6,629 nt of DNA, taken from NCBI GenBank assembly GCA_900551465.1, contig URWL01000112.1, positions 1 through 6,629 of the forward strand, written 5' to 3'. Positions 1 through 6,207 of this stretch are shown piece by piece. The stretch is from an uncultured Blautia sp. (GTDB lineage Bacteria; Bacillota; Clostridia; Lachnospirales; Lachnospiraceae). The notes under the pieces were generated by a model, which saw only the letters and a program-made list of their open reading frames with translations, was not told where the DNA came from and did not search any database. Numbering within the stretch: position 1 is the stretch's first letter; each line of letters starts with the position of its first letter. A program made the position numbers and the translations under genes.

Positions 1-1
1 C

Positions 2-37
2 ATTTAAGGAATCGATCCGCTTTGTACTTTTCTCCAT
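2..37 (-). CDS. Possible start of a next ORF, cut by the left edge
   Basis: An ATG at 37-35, 14 nt after the aminotransferase stop codon, opens a frame of 12 codons (MEKSTKRIDSLN) that is still open at the window edge. The close spacing and same strand would fit a third gene in the transporter-aminotransferase operon. Against this, no Shine-Dalgarno sequence lies in the 14 nt before the ATG, and the last four codons of the aminotransferase offer no strong one. Twelve codons are too few to assign a family. No terminator is visible between the aminotransferase stop and this ATG, so transcription probably continues leftwards whether or not this start is real. Confidence 0.25.
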   Translation of the reverse strand, partial: MEKSTKRIDSLN

Positions 38-51
38 ATCAGAACAGTATT

Positions 52-1248
52 TTATTTTGCACTAAGACCATATTCTGCTGCCAGCTTTCTGAATTCCGGC
101 AGCGAATGAAGAATTGTCTCATGGGAAACACAATAAGCAAGTCTTACATATCCCGGACATGCAAAGGAACTTCCCGGAACCATAAGAATATTATATTTTT
201 TACCTGCCTCACAAAATGCTTTTTCATCTGGAACCGGAGATTTTACAAAAAGATAAAAGGCACCCTGCGGTTTGATACACTGAAATCCACATTCCATCAG
301 TCCATTATAAAGATCAAGACGGTTTCTGTCATAGGCTGCCACATCTACCTCTGCATCCACGCAGCGGGCAATCACTTTTTGCATTAATGAAGGTGCATTT
401 ACACTTCCAAGAATACGGTTTGCAATCCCGGCTGCAGCGATTACTGTCCCACTGTCCTCCAACTCATCCGGAATCACCAGATATCCAATTCTCTCTCCGG
501 GAAGAGACAAAGATTTACTATAAGAATAGCCTACTACTGTATTCTTATAATATTTAGTCAGATAGGGCACTTTTACACCATCATAGGCCAGTTCCCGGTA
601 AGGCTCATCCGAAATCAGATAGATCACATTCCCGTATTCTCTCTGCTTTGCCTCCAGAACAGCAGCCAGTTCCCGGATTGTCTCCTCCGAATAAACGACT
701 CCTGTTGGATTATGAGGCGTATTTACGATCACCGCTCTGGTATTGGCAGTGATCTTCTCTTTTAGTTCCTGAAGATTTGGCTGAAACGTATCTGTATCTG
801 GTGAAATCTCTACAAGCCTGCCGTCATAATTTTTCACATATGCTCCATATTCCAGAAAATACGGTGCAAAAACAATCACTTCCTCCCCTGGATTCAGGAT
901 TGTTTTCAAAATAACATTCAGTCCGCTTGCAGCTCCTACTGTCATAATCAGATTCTTTGCAGAAAAAGAAGTTCCAAAGCGGCGGTTCAAAGACTGTGCA
1001 ATTACTTCTCTTACATCCTCAAAGCCTGCATTGTTCATATAACCATGAAGCACCGCAGGATCCTCACTGTTCGCCAGATCGATGATTGCTTCCCTCACAC
1101 AGTCCGGCGCCGGAACGCTGGGATTTCCCAGACTGAAATCAAATACCTTATCTGCTCCGTATTTTTTCTTCAGACGGTTTCCCTCCTCAAACATCGTACG
1201 GATTGCAGAATTATTCTGTACAAATGGAATCATTTTTTCTGCTATCAT
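52..1248 (-). CDS. PLP-dependent aminotransferase, class I/II (AspB-like)
   Basis: A 398-residue cytosolic fold-type I aminotransferase that moves an amino group between an amino acid and a 2-oxo acid using pyridoxal phosphate. Visible hallmarks are the N-terminal substrate loop SLGNPSVPAP (39-48), NTPHNPTG (176-183, N180 contacting the cofactor ring), SDEPY (213-217, D214 and Y217), the Schiff-base lysine K245 in SYSKSLSLPGERIGY (242-256) and the carboxylate-binding arginine R369 in YVRLAY. Length is normal and no key residue is missing. The ATG at 1248 is chosen because AGGAG at 1262-1258 lies 9 nt upstream, inside the end of the symporter gene; the next Met (codon 6) has no ribosome site. 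The 5-nt gap to the symporter implies an operon and probably translational coupling. Substrate cannot be read from sequence: aspartate, aromatic or branched-chain substrates all occur in this family. Confidence 0.93.
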   Translation of the reverse strand: MIAEKMIPFVQNNSAIRTMFEEGNRLKKKYGADKVFDFSLGNPSVPAPDCVREAIIDLANSEDPAVLHGYMNNAGFEDVREVIAQSLNRRFGTSFSAKNLIMTVGAASGLNVILKTILNPGEEVIVFAPYFLEYGAYVKNYDGRLVEISPDTDTFQPNLQELKEKITANTRAVIVNTPHNPTGVVYSEETIRELAAVLEAKQREYGNVIYLISDEPYRELAYDGVKVPYLTKYYKNTVVGYSYSKSLSLPGERIGYLVIPDELEDSGTVIAAAGIANRILGSVNAPSLMQKVIARCVDAEVDVAAYDRNRLDLYNGLMECGFQCIKPQGAFYLFVKSPVPDEKAFCEAGKKYNILMVPGSSFACPGYVRLAYCVSHETILHSLPEFRKLAAEYGLSAK

Positions 1249-1253
1249 GTCTG

Positions 1254-2732
1254 TCAGCTCCTGTCTTTTTTGTTCTTACTATGTCCAAATGCGATCCAGC
1301 CTACAAGAGCAAGCATCGCTACACCAACAGCCATCCAGGGAACAAAGTATGTCATTCCCTTAGGTTTGAACATATCATAATAACCTTTCAGGTAAATAAT
1401 AGAAACTACTACCGGAAGCACGATCATCATATACGGGCGTATTCCTTTTGGGAACTTCACTCCCTTTCCGGTGTTGGCTTCCTTCAGGAAGTTTTCCCAG
1501 CCCCAGCCATTTTTAGATGCACAAAACAATACAAACAGCACAGAACCAAGAGGAAGAATATTATTAGACACAATAAAATCTTCAAGATCCATGATATTGG
1601 TTCCTTCACCCAGAATCTGAATTCCTGACCATGGACCAAATCCCAGAACTGCCGGCATAGACAATATAATCACAAGCACGATATTGACCATTACTGCTTT
1701 TTTACGTGTCCATCCCCACAAATCAATGGCAAACGACAGAATATTTTCAAATACCGCAATTACTGTGGACAGTGCAGCAAATGACATGAACAGAAAGAAC
1801 AAGGCTCCCCAGATTCTTCCGCCCATCATCTGATTAAATACATTGGGAAGCGTAATAAACACCAGACCCGGACCGGCTCCCGGTTCCACGCCAAAAGCAA
1901 AGCATGCCGGAATAATGATCATACCTGCCATTAACGCAACAAATGTATCCAGAACAAGGATGTTCAGGCTCTCTCCTGCAAGGGTCAGATCCTTTTTCAT
2001 GTAGCTTCCAAAAATTTCCATGGCGCCAATTCCAATACTCAACGTAAAAAATGCCTGAGACATGGCACCAAAAATAACATTTCCGATACCTGCCCTTTTT
2101 ATATTCTCAAAGTTCGGTACCAGATAAAATTTAATTCCTTCCATAGCGCCGTCCAGCGTCGCTGAATGAACTGCCAGCACTACAATCAATGCCAGAAGGC
2201 ATAACATCATAACCTTGGTGATTCTTTCTACACCATTCTGAAGACCCAAAGAACAAATTCCAAATGCCAAAAGAACTGCCAGTATCATCCAAAAGGTCAT
2301 CGTGCCTGTGGACTGCTGAAAATTCCCAAAGAACTCTGTCACATGCTCTGTGTCAGCACCTGCAAGCTTTCCTGTTGCCATTACATAGCAATAATACATG
2401 GTCCATCCTGCAACCATGGTATAAAACATCATCAGCATGTAATTGCCAATCATTCCCATGTAGCTGTATTTATGGAAATTAGATCCCTGTGGTTCCAGTT
2501 CATGAAATGCTTTTGCTGTACTTTTTCTGCTGGCGCGGCCTACAGCAAACTCGCTGACAAGAATCGGAAGCCCCAGCACCACAAGAAATGCCAGATAAAT
2601 CAGGACAAATGCTGCCCCTCCGTATTGACCTGCCATATATGGAAATTTCCATACATTTCCAAGACCAATGGCGCACCCTGCAGACACCAGGATAAACCCA
2701 AGTCTCGAACCAAAAGTTTCTCTTTCTTTCAC
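1254..2732 (-). CDS. Sodium-dependent amino acid symporter, NSS (SLC6) family
   Basis: A 492-residue inner-membrane protein of the neurotransmitter:sodium symporter family (LeuT fold), which imports amino acids or related amines with Na+. The signature unwound first helix is clear: AGCAIGLGNVWKFPY (18-32) followed by GGAAF (38-42). Helix 6 shows AMSQAFFTLSIGIG (223-236), helix 7 lies near 258-280, and the FITLP motif is at 292-296. Two further hydrophobic stretches at about 433-455 and 462-483 suggest 12 membrane helices rather than the 11 of the shorter bacterial members. The tail is lysine-rich (HSKNKKDRS), consistent with a cytoplasmic C terminus. K29 stands where LeuT has the gate arginine. 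The start is GTG, supported by AGGAGG at 2746-2741, 8 nt upstream. It heads a two-gene unit with the aminotransferase, suggesting uptake of a substrate that is then transaminated (inference). Confidence 0.94.
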   Translation of the reverse strand: MKERETFGSRLGFILVSAGCAIGLGNVWKFPYMAGQYGGAAFVLIYLAFLVVLGLPILVSEFAVGRASRKSTAKAFHELEPQGSNFHKYSYMGMIGNYMLMMFYTMVAGWTMYYCYVMATGKLAGADTEHVTEFFGNFQQSTGTMTFWMILAVLLAFGICSLGLQNGVERITKVMMLCLLALIVVLAVHSATLDGAMEGIKFYLVPNFENIKRAGIGNVIFGAMSQAFFTLSIGIGAMEIFGSYMKKDLTLAGESLNILVLDTFVALMAGMIIIPACFAFGVEPGAGPGLVFITLPNVFNQMMGGRIWGALFFLFMSFAALSTVIAVFENILSFAIDLWGWTRKKAVMVNIVLVIILSMPAVLGFGPWSGIQILGEGTNIMDLEDFIVSNNILPLGSVLFVLFCASKNGWGWENFLKEANTGKGVKFPKGIRPYMMIVLPVVVSIIYLKGYYDMFKPKGMTYFVPWMAVGVAMLALVGWIAFGHSKNKKDRS

Positions 2733-2740
2733 TGCTTTCC

Positions 2741-2746
2741 CCTCCT
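2741..2746 (-). promoter_or_regulatory. Shine-Dalgarno AGGAGG supporting a GTG start
   Basis: AGGAGG lies 8 nt before the GTG at 2732-2730. No ATG occurs between it and the conserved ERETFGSRLGF segment at which NSS homology begins, so the GTG start is well supported. Confidence 0.85.
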
Positions 2747-2750
2747 AAAA

Positions 2751-2766
2751 AATAATCGCAATTATT
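2751..2766 (-). repeat. Small AT-only inverted repeat at the predicted transcription start
   Basis: On the minus strand AATAAT (2766-2761), TGCG (2760-2757) and ATTATT (2756-2751) form a 6-bp inverted repeat, overlapping the -10 box of the symporter promoter and its expected start site near 2757. It is followed by TTTT and then the ribosome site. Being all A/T it would make a very weak hairpin. It may be a second protein-binding palindrome next to the larger one in the promoter spacer, or chance in AT-rich DNA. Confidence 0.35.
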
Positions 2767-2792
2767 ATATCACATTAAAGTGATATTGTGAA
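2764..2792 (-). promoter_or_regulatory. Sigma-A-type promoter of the symporter-aminotransferase unit
   Basis: Reading the minus strand, TTCACA (2792-2787, five of six matches to TTGACA), a 17-bp spacer, and a perfect TATAAT (2769-2764). TG stands one base before the -10 box, giving an extended -10 element. Transcription should begin near 2757, leaving a short 5' leader of about 25 nt that holds only the ribosome site. The promoter sits wholly between the DUF1653 stop codon and the symporter start. Confidence 0.8.
2767..2786 (-). promoter_or_regulatory. Palindromic operator candidate inside the promoter spacer
   Basis: ATATCACTTTAATGTGATAT is a perfect 7-bp inverted repeat with a 6-bp centre. 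It fills the space between the -35 and -10 boxes and covers the first half of the -10 box, so a dimeric repressor bound here would block RNA polymerase. Arm order (ATCAC then GTGAT) is the reverse of a CRP/FNR site. The cognate regulator is not in this window and I cannot assign a family. It could also fold as RNA if read from an upstream transcript, but no U-tract follows directly, so it is not an intrinsic terminator. Confidence 0.6.
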
Positions 2793-2821
2793 CAAGAGAT
2801 TTTAGAGGGGAAAGGATGCTT

Positions 2822-3274
2822 TTACACCCTCTCAAATCTCCACTTCTGCTTCACATCCGGATACTTCTCCCGATCCACCTGGCTCATAAACATCTCAAAG
2901 GGCCGCGCGCAGATCTTAAAGGGGGCATACATTCCCTGATAGATCACCAGTCTTTCTCCTGTTTCTGTATGCTCTGCAAAGGCAAGAACCTTATAAAGAT
3001 ATTCTGAAGTATTTTTATCCACCCATTCTCTTTTAAAGTGCTGCACGATATCTCCCGGGCGGATATCTCTTTTTGCTGCCGCATCTGTTACCGGAGGAGC
3101 TTTCGGTTCTGTATTCAGCTCCACATATTCCTCTTTGTCAAGGGATATCGGAATTCCGGTTCTGCCGGAAATATGAACACCTCCGTACCAGCTCCCCTGG
3201 ATCTCAAAAATGTCTCCTACTTCATATTCGGAACTGTACTCATCGTTCTTCTTAATAATCCTTATTTTTGCCAT
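2822..3274 (-). CDS. DUF1653 domain protein with an extra N-terminal small beta domain
   Basis: A 150-residue soluble protein with no signal peptide or membrane segment. Residues 72-148 look like DUF1653: RPGDIVQHFKREW, YLYKVLAFAEHTETGERLVIYQ (92-113), Y116 and the ARPFEMFM block (123-130), ending in an aromatic WRFERV tail. The family is usually found as a short stand-alone domain and has no established biochemical function. Residues 1-54 form a separate, beta-rich segment (VGDIFEIQGSWYGG..., then VEL), joined by a Pro/Ala-rich linker at about 55-70; I do not recognise this part. AAAGGAG at 3292-3286 lies 11 nt before the ATG, slightly long but acceptable. It stands between two functional units and is separated from the MFS gene by a terminator hairpin, so it may be transcribed on its own or by readthrough. 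Confidence 0.82.
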   Translation of the reverse strand: MAKIRIIKKNDEYSSEYEVGDIFEIQGSWYGGVHISGRTGIPISLDKEEYVELNTEPKAPPVTDAAAKRDIRPGDIVQHFKREWVDKNTSEYLYKVLAFAEHTETGERLVIYQGMYAPFKICARPFEMFMSQVDREKYPDVKQKWRFERV

Positions 3275-3294
3275 AATTTTCTTTTCTCCTTTAT

Positions 3295-3324
3295 AAAAAT
3301 AAAATGCCTGTTTCCAGACATTTT
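3295..3324 (-). terminator. Intrinsic terminator after the MFS gene, in the DUF1653 leader
   Basis: On the minus strand AAAATGTCTG (3324-3315), a GAAA tetraloop, and CAGGCATTTT (3310-3301) form a 10-bp stem with one T-G wobble, followed by A and TTTTT (3299-3295). It starts 10 nt after the MFS stop codon. In the plus direction the wobble becomes a C-A mismatch, so it acts mainly for the minus strand. The tract ends only 2 nt before the ribosome site of the DUF1653 gene, so the hairpin could also act as an attenuator for that gene. Confidence 0.78.
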
Positions 3325-3334
3325 ATTTTGTTCT

Positions 3335-4516
3335 TTATTCTTTTTTCATTCTACCGCAGACCAGGATTCCAGTCAATAAAAGTGCTGGAAATACAATTGC
3401 TGCCAGGATACCCATTTTCAGATTTTCACCCATAGCACTGGATACGGCTCCTACAACGGTAGGACCTCCGGAACATCCCAGATCTCCTCCCAGAGCCAGC
3501 AGCGCAAACATGGCAGTTCCTCCTTTTGGAAGGGCTGCCGCTGCTTTGCTGAAGCTTCCCGGCCACATGATCCCCACAGAAAGGCCGCAGACTGCGCAGG
3601 CTGCCAGGCTGAGAACAGGTGACGGAAAAAGCGCAATCCCCAGATAGGATAAAATACAGAGAATACTGCTCCAGATCATAAAGTGATCCAATTGTATCCT
3701 GTCTCCATATTTTCCATAAAAGGCTCTGGCTGCCCCCATTAGAACAGCAAACGCCATAGGACCGGCCAGGTCTCCTGCTGTCTTGGATATCTCCAGACCT
3801 TTTTCCGCAAATGTAGATGCCCATTGGCTTACCGCCTGCTCACTTGCTCCTGCACATACCATCATAAGCAGAAGCACCCAGAATATTTTTGAAGCAAAAA
3901 GTTCTTTCAGGCTAAGACCGCTTTCCCCTTCCTCCATCAAAGAAGCCATAGGAACTCTGGTAAAAGCAAATGCATTGCAGATGGGGATCACAGCCCACAC
4001 AATTGCCATGATCTTCCAGTTTTCAATACCTGCTGCCCGAAAGAATACAGTAGAAAGCAGTACTACACCCACATGTCCCCAGCAGTAAAAAGAATGAAGC
4101 ATACTCATGGCCTTTTCTTTGTTATCAGAAGGGCAGGCTTCTACTACAGGACTTACCAGAACCTCTAAAAGCCCTCCTCCTACTGCATACACCATAACAG
4201 AAATCAGAATTCCCGCAAAAGGTGAAGAAAAAAGCTCCGGAAGTATGGTCAGGAGAATCAGTCCTGCAGCAGAAAGTACATGAGCCATTACCATAGATAC
4301 ACGATATCCGATCCTGTCCACAAATCCAATAGCAAGAAGATCCACCAGGAGCTGTACGCCAAAATTAAAGGTCACCAGCAATGTGATCTGAGACAACGGA
4401 ATGTCATAAGTTCTCTGAAAAGTCAGAAATAAAAGTGGGACAAAGTTATTGATGATCGCCTGCACGATATATCCCACAAAGCAGGCTGTAATTGTTTTAT
4501 TGTATTGGTTTTTCAT
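3335..4516 (-). CDS. Major facilitator superfamily transporter, 12 helices
   Basis: A 393-residue inner-membrane transporter of normal MFS length. The motif A loop between helices 2 and 3 reads GFVDRIGYRVSM (64-75), and its second-half copy is GKYGDRIQL (268-276) after helix 8. Helices are evident from about residue 10 to 387, with a polar central loop at about 190-208 (MASLMEEGESGLSLKELFASK). Helix 5 carries HSFYCWGHVG (141-150) and helix 7 has ASEQAVSQWASTF (224-236), a pattern I associate loosely with FucP-like or related uptake-type MFS proteins. The substrate is not determined. The ATG at 4516 has AGGAGGAG directly upstream. It follows the ABC-F gene by 57 bp without a terminator, so the two are probably co-transcribed; that context favours drug or metabolite export, whereas the helix 7 pattern leaves sugar or other uptake possible. 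Confidence 0.88.
   Translation of the reverse strand: MKNQYNKTITACFVGYIVQAIINNFVPLLFLTFQRTYDIPLSQITLLVTFNFGVQLLVDLLAIGFVDRIGYRVSMVMAHVLSAAGLILLTILPELFSSPFAGILISVMVYAVGGGLLEVLVSPVVEACPSDNKEKAMSMLHSFYCWGHVGVVLLSTVFFRAAGIENWKIMAIVWAVIPICNAFAFTRVPMASLMEEGESGLSLKELFASKIFWVLLLMMVCAGASEQAVSQWASTFAEKGLEISKTAGDLAGPMAFAVLMGAARAFYGKYGDRIQLDHFMIWSSILCILSYLGIALFPSPVLSLAACAVCGLSVGIMWPGSFSKAAAALPKGGTAMFALLALGGDLGCSGGPTVVGAVSSAMGENLKMGILAAIVFPALLLTGILVCGRMKKE
3348..3376 (-). promoter_or_regulatory. Possible promoter inside the 3' end of the MFS gene
   Basis: The minus strand reads TTGACT (3376-3371), 17 bp, then TAGAAT (3353-3348): five of six matches in each box at ideal spacing. Transcription would start near 3341 and pass through the hairpin at 3324-3295 before reaching the DUF1653 gene. 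Because it lies in coding sequence the match may be fortuitous, but it is the best promoter candidate I see for that gene. Confidence 0.4.
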
Positions 4517-4573
4517 CTTCTCCTCCTCAATAGGATTATTTAATCATTTCTTCAAAACTGCTTCCCGGATAAT

Positions 4574-6106
4574 CTATCGAATCCTGACAAGTCCGTTTTC
4601 TGTCATCTGGTACACAGTTTCACATACCTCACGGATATATTTCCTGTCATGAGAAATACTGATTACTGCCCCCTGATATTCCGCCAGAATCTCACGGATA
4701 ACCGGATTGGACAGCGGCGAAAAATTTCTGGTAGGCTCGTCAAGGATCAGCACATCTGCTCCTGATAAGCTCATTTTTAAAAGAAGTATTTTGGCTTTTT
4801 GACCGCCGGACAGTTCTGAAATTGCATGATCCATCTCCTCCGCTGTGTACTTCAAAGCTCCCAGACAGGTGCGGATCCATGTTTGCTCCTCCTTGTCTCC
4901 ATTCTCGGAAAGATACTCTGCCGGCGTTATGGAAAGCTCCAGCATTTCCTCATAATTCTGCGGCATATAAACGGCATGTATATCCTTTCTGTCCATCAGC
5001 TGTTCTGCTATTTTTCTCAGAAAAGTCGTCTTTCCGACCCCGTTTTTTCCAATGATGCAGATCTTTTCCGGCCCTTTGACCGTAAGCTGCAGATTCTTTG
5101 CAAGCAAGGCTCCGTCAGGAGTTTCCAGACGATCCAGCTTATACTCCAGAAGCATTTTTCCTGACGGAAAGCTTACGTCCTTCATTCGAAAAAAAATTGC
5201 CTCCTCTTCCTCCGGCAGTCTTTCCATCTCCTCTACCTCCCGGTCAAAACGGCGTTCCATAGACTTTACTGCCCGCATTTTTTTCTTCAGAAGATAACCG
5301 GAATGGGGATCCTGACGGGAAACTGAATTCAGATCATTCTGTACTTTTTCCCGTATCCTGTTAAACTTTTCCTGTCTCTTTTTCTCCTCTCTCCGGTCGT
5401 TCAATGCCTTTCGTCTCTGGTTTTCAAAATTCAGATTTCTGCTTTCCAGATAGTCTCTGTAACCCGTATGTACTACCGTATAACGGCTTTTTGTTTTACG
5501 GCAGATCTGTTCCAGATGGATCACCATATTAGCAGTATTTTCAATCAGCGTTTCATCATGAGAAATAAAAAGCACTGCCTGCCGGGTTCCCTGGATCAGT
5601 TTTTCCATCCATTCCAGAGTTTCAATATCAATGTCATTAGAAGGCTCATCCAACAGAAATACTGACGGTTTTCCCACAAGTAATTTTGCCATCTGGACTT
5701 TTACTTTTTCACCTCCGGAAAGCGTCTGCATCTTCTGGTCTCTGTAAAAAAAGTCTGCTTTCAGCCCCATCTCTGACGCAATATCTGCCAGTTCCCGTGG
5801 ATCCGTCTCCCAGAACATTTCCTCCTCACAAAGAAATTCATAGATTGTTTTTTCCCTGTCTTCCTCCGGAAGTTCCTGAGGCAGATAGCCCAGCTTTTCA
5901 CCATGAACGATTCGTTCTCCTTCTGCCTCCATATAATCTCCGGCCAGCTCCGGCTGAAAAATCCATTTTAATAATGTAGATTTTCCATTTCCTTCTTCTC
6001 CAATAATAACTGCCTTATCTCCTGGATTCAATACCAGATGAAAATCTTTCAGTATCACTCTGAGGTCATACTTATGCGTAAGCGTTAAGTTTTTGATCTG
6101 TAACAT
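4574..6106 (-). CDS. ABC-F ATPase, probably antibiotic-resistance type ribosome protection factor
   Basis: A 510-residue cytosolic protein with two ABC ATPase domains and no membrane segment. ABC1: Walker A GEEGNGKST (36-44), Q77, signature LSGGEK (129-134), Walker B with E154 (LLDEPSND), switch H183. A charged helical linker follows at about 228-303, with the loop SRQDPHSGYLLKKKMRA at 263-279. ABC2: Walker A GKNGVGKTT (353-361), Q383, LSGGQK (432-437), Walker B with E457, switch H486. Both catalytic glutamates are present. ABC-F proteins bind the ribosomal E site and the linker reaches towards the peptidyl-transferase centre; resistance members dislodge drugs there. The D-loop of ABC2 is EPTRNFSPLSNP rather than EPTNHLD. 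The start at 6106 is chosen over an in-frame TTG at 6226 because homology begins here and AGGAGGA lies just upstream. Attenuator control upstream and the MFS gene downstream favour a drug-response role; a housekeeping translation factor is less likely. Confidence 0.9.
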   Translation of the reverse strand: MLQIKNLTLTHKYDLRVILKDFHLVLNPGDKAVIIGEEGNGKSTLLKWIFQPELAGDYMEAEGERIVHGEKLGYLPQELPEEDREKTIYEFLCEEEMFWETDPRELADIASEMGLKADFFYRDQKMQTLSGGEKVKVQMAKLLVGKPSVFLLDEPSNDIDIETLEWMEKLIQGTRQAVLFISHDETLIENTANMVIHLEQICRKTKSRYTVVHTGYRDYLESRNLNFENQRRKALNDRREEKKRQEKFNRIREKVQNDLNSVSRQDPHSGYLLKKKMRAVKSMERRFDREVEEMERLPEEEEAIFFRMKDVSFPSGKMLLEYKLDRLETPDGALLAKNLQLTVKGPEKICIIGKNGVGKTTFLRKIAEQLMDRKDIHAVYMPQNYEEMLELSITPAEYLSENGDKEEQTWIRTCLGALKYTAEEMDHAISELSGGQKAKILLLKMSLSGADVLILDEPTRNFSPLSNPVIREILAEYQGAVISISHDRKYIREVCETVYQMTENGLVRIR

Positions 6107-6110
6107 ACAT

Positions 6111-6117
6111 TCCTCCT
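6111..6117 (-). promoter_or_regulatory. Shine-Dalgarno AGGAGGA deciding the ABC-F start
   Basis: AGGAGGA ends 4 nt before the ATG at 6106-6104, giving a start at the residue (MLQIKNLTL) where ABC-F homology begins. The frame stays open for 40 more codons upstream to a TTG at 6226, but that start has no ribosome site and would translate through the terminator stem. Confidence 0.88.
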
Positions 6118-6118
6118 G

Positions 6119-6164
6119 TGCATTAAAAAATGTCTGTTTTCGCAGCCGAAAACAGACAAATGCA
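6119..6164 (-). other. Outer stem that could extend the attenuator towards the ribosome site
   Basis: TGCATT (6164-6159) immediately before the terminator stem is complementary to AATGCA (6124-6119) immediately after its T-tract. If both form, the six Ts become a one-sided bulge and the structure ends 1 nt from the AGGAGGA ribosome site. This might reduce translation of transcripts that escape termination. The pairing is real in sequence; its function is a guess. Confidence 0.3.
6125..6158 (-). terminator. Leader terminator (attenuator) of the ABC-F gene
   Basis: TGTCTGTTTTCG (6158-6147), loop GCTG, CGAAAACAGACA (6142-6131): a perfect 12-bp stem followed by TTTTTT (6130-6125). The T-tract is on the minus strand only, so the terminator acts on transcripts heading into the ABC-F gene. 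It lies about 170 nt downstream of the promoter and ends 18 nt before the start codon. A terminator in this position, after the gene's own promoter, implies conditional readthrough. Confidence 0.9.
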
Positions 6165-6207
6165 AACAGAACCCTTATATCATTAACGGTTCGCAAACAT
6201 TCATTCA

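Noticed and set aside
1045..1628. Plus-strand open frames opposite the symporter and aminotransferase
   Set aside because: They overlap strongly supported minus-strand genes, show no recognisable motifs or ribosome sites, and have the biased composition expected of shadow frames.
2767..2786. A CRP/FNR binding site at the symporter promoter
   Set aside because: CRP-type sites read TGTGA-N6-TCACA; here the arms are in the opposite order (ATCAC-N6-GTGAT).
2793..2845. Intrinsic terminator for the DUF1653 gene
   Set aside because: Only a 5-bp stem with a wobble (GGGTG and CATCC) overlaps the stop codon, and no proper T-tract follows. Transcription may read into the symporter unit.
4517..4573. 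Terminator between the ABC-F and MFS genes
   Set aside because: GATTAT and ATAATC can pair, but the stem is AT-only with a long loop and no T-tract, so it is unlikely to stop transcription.
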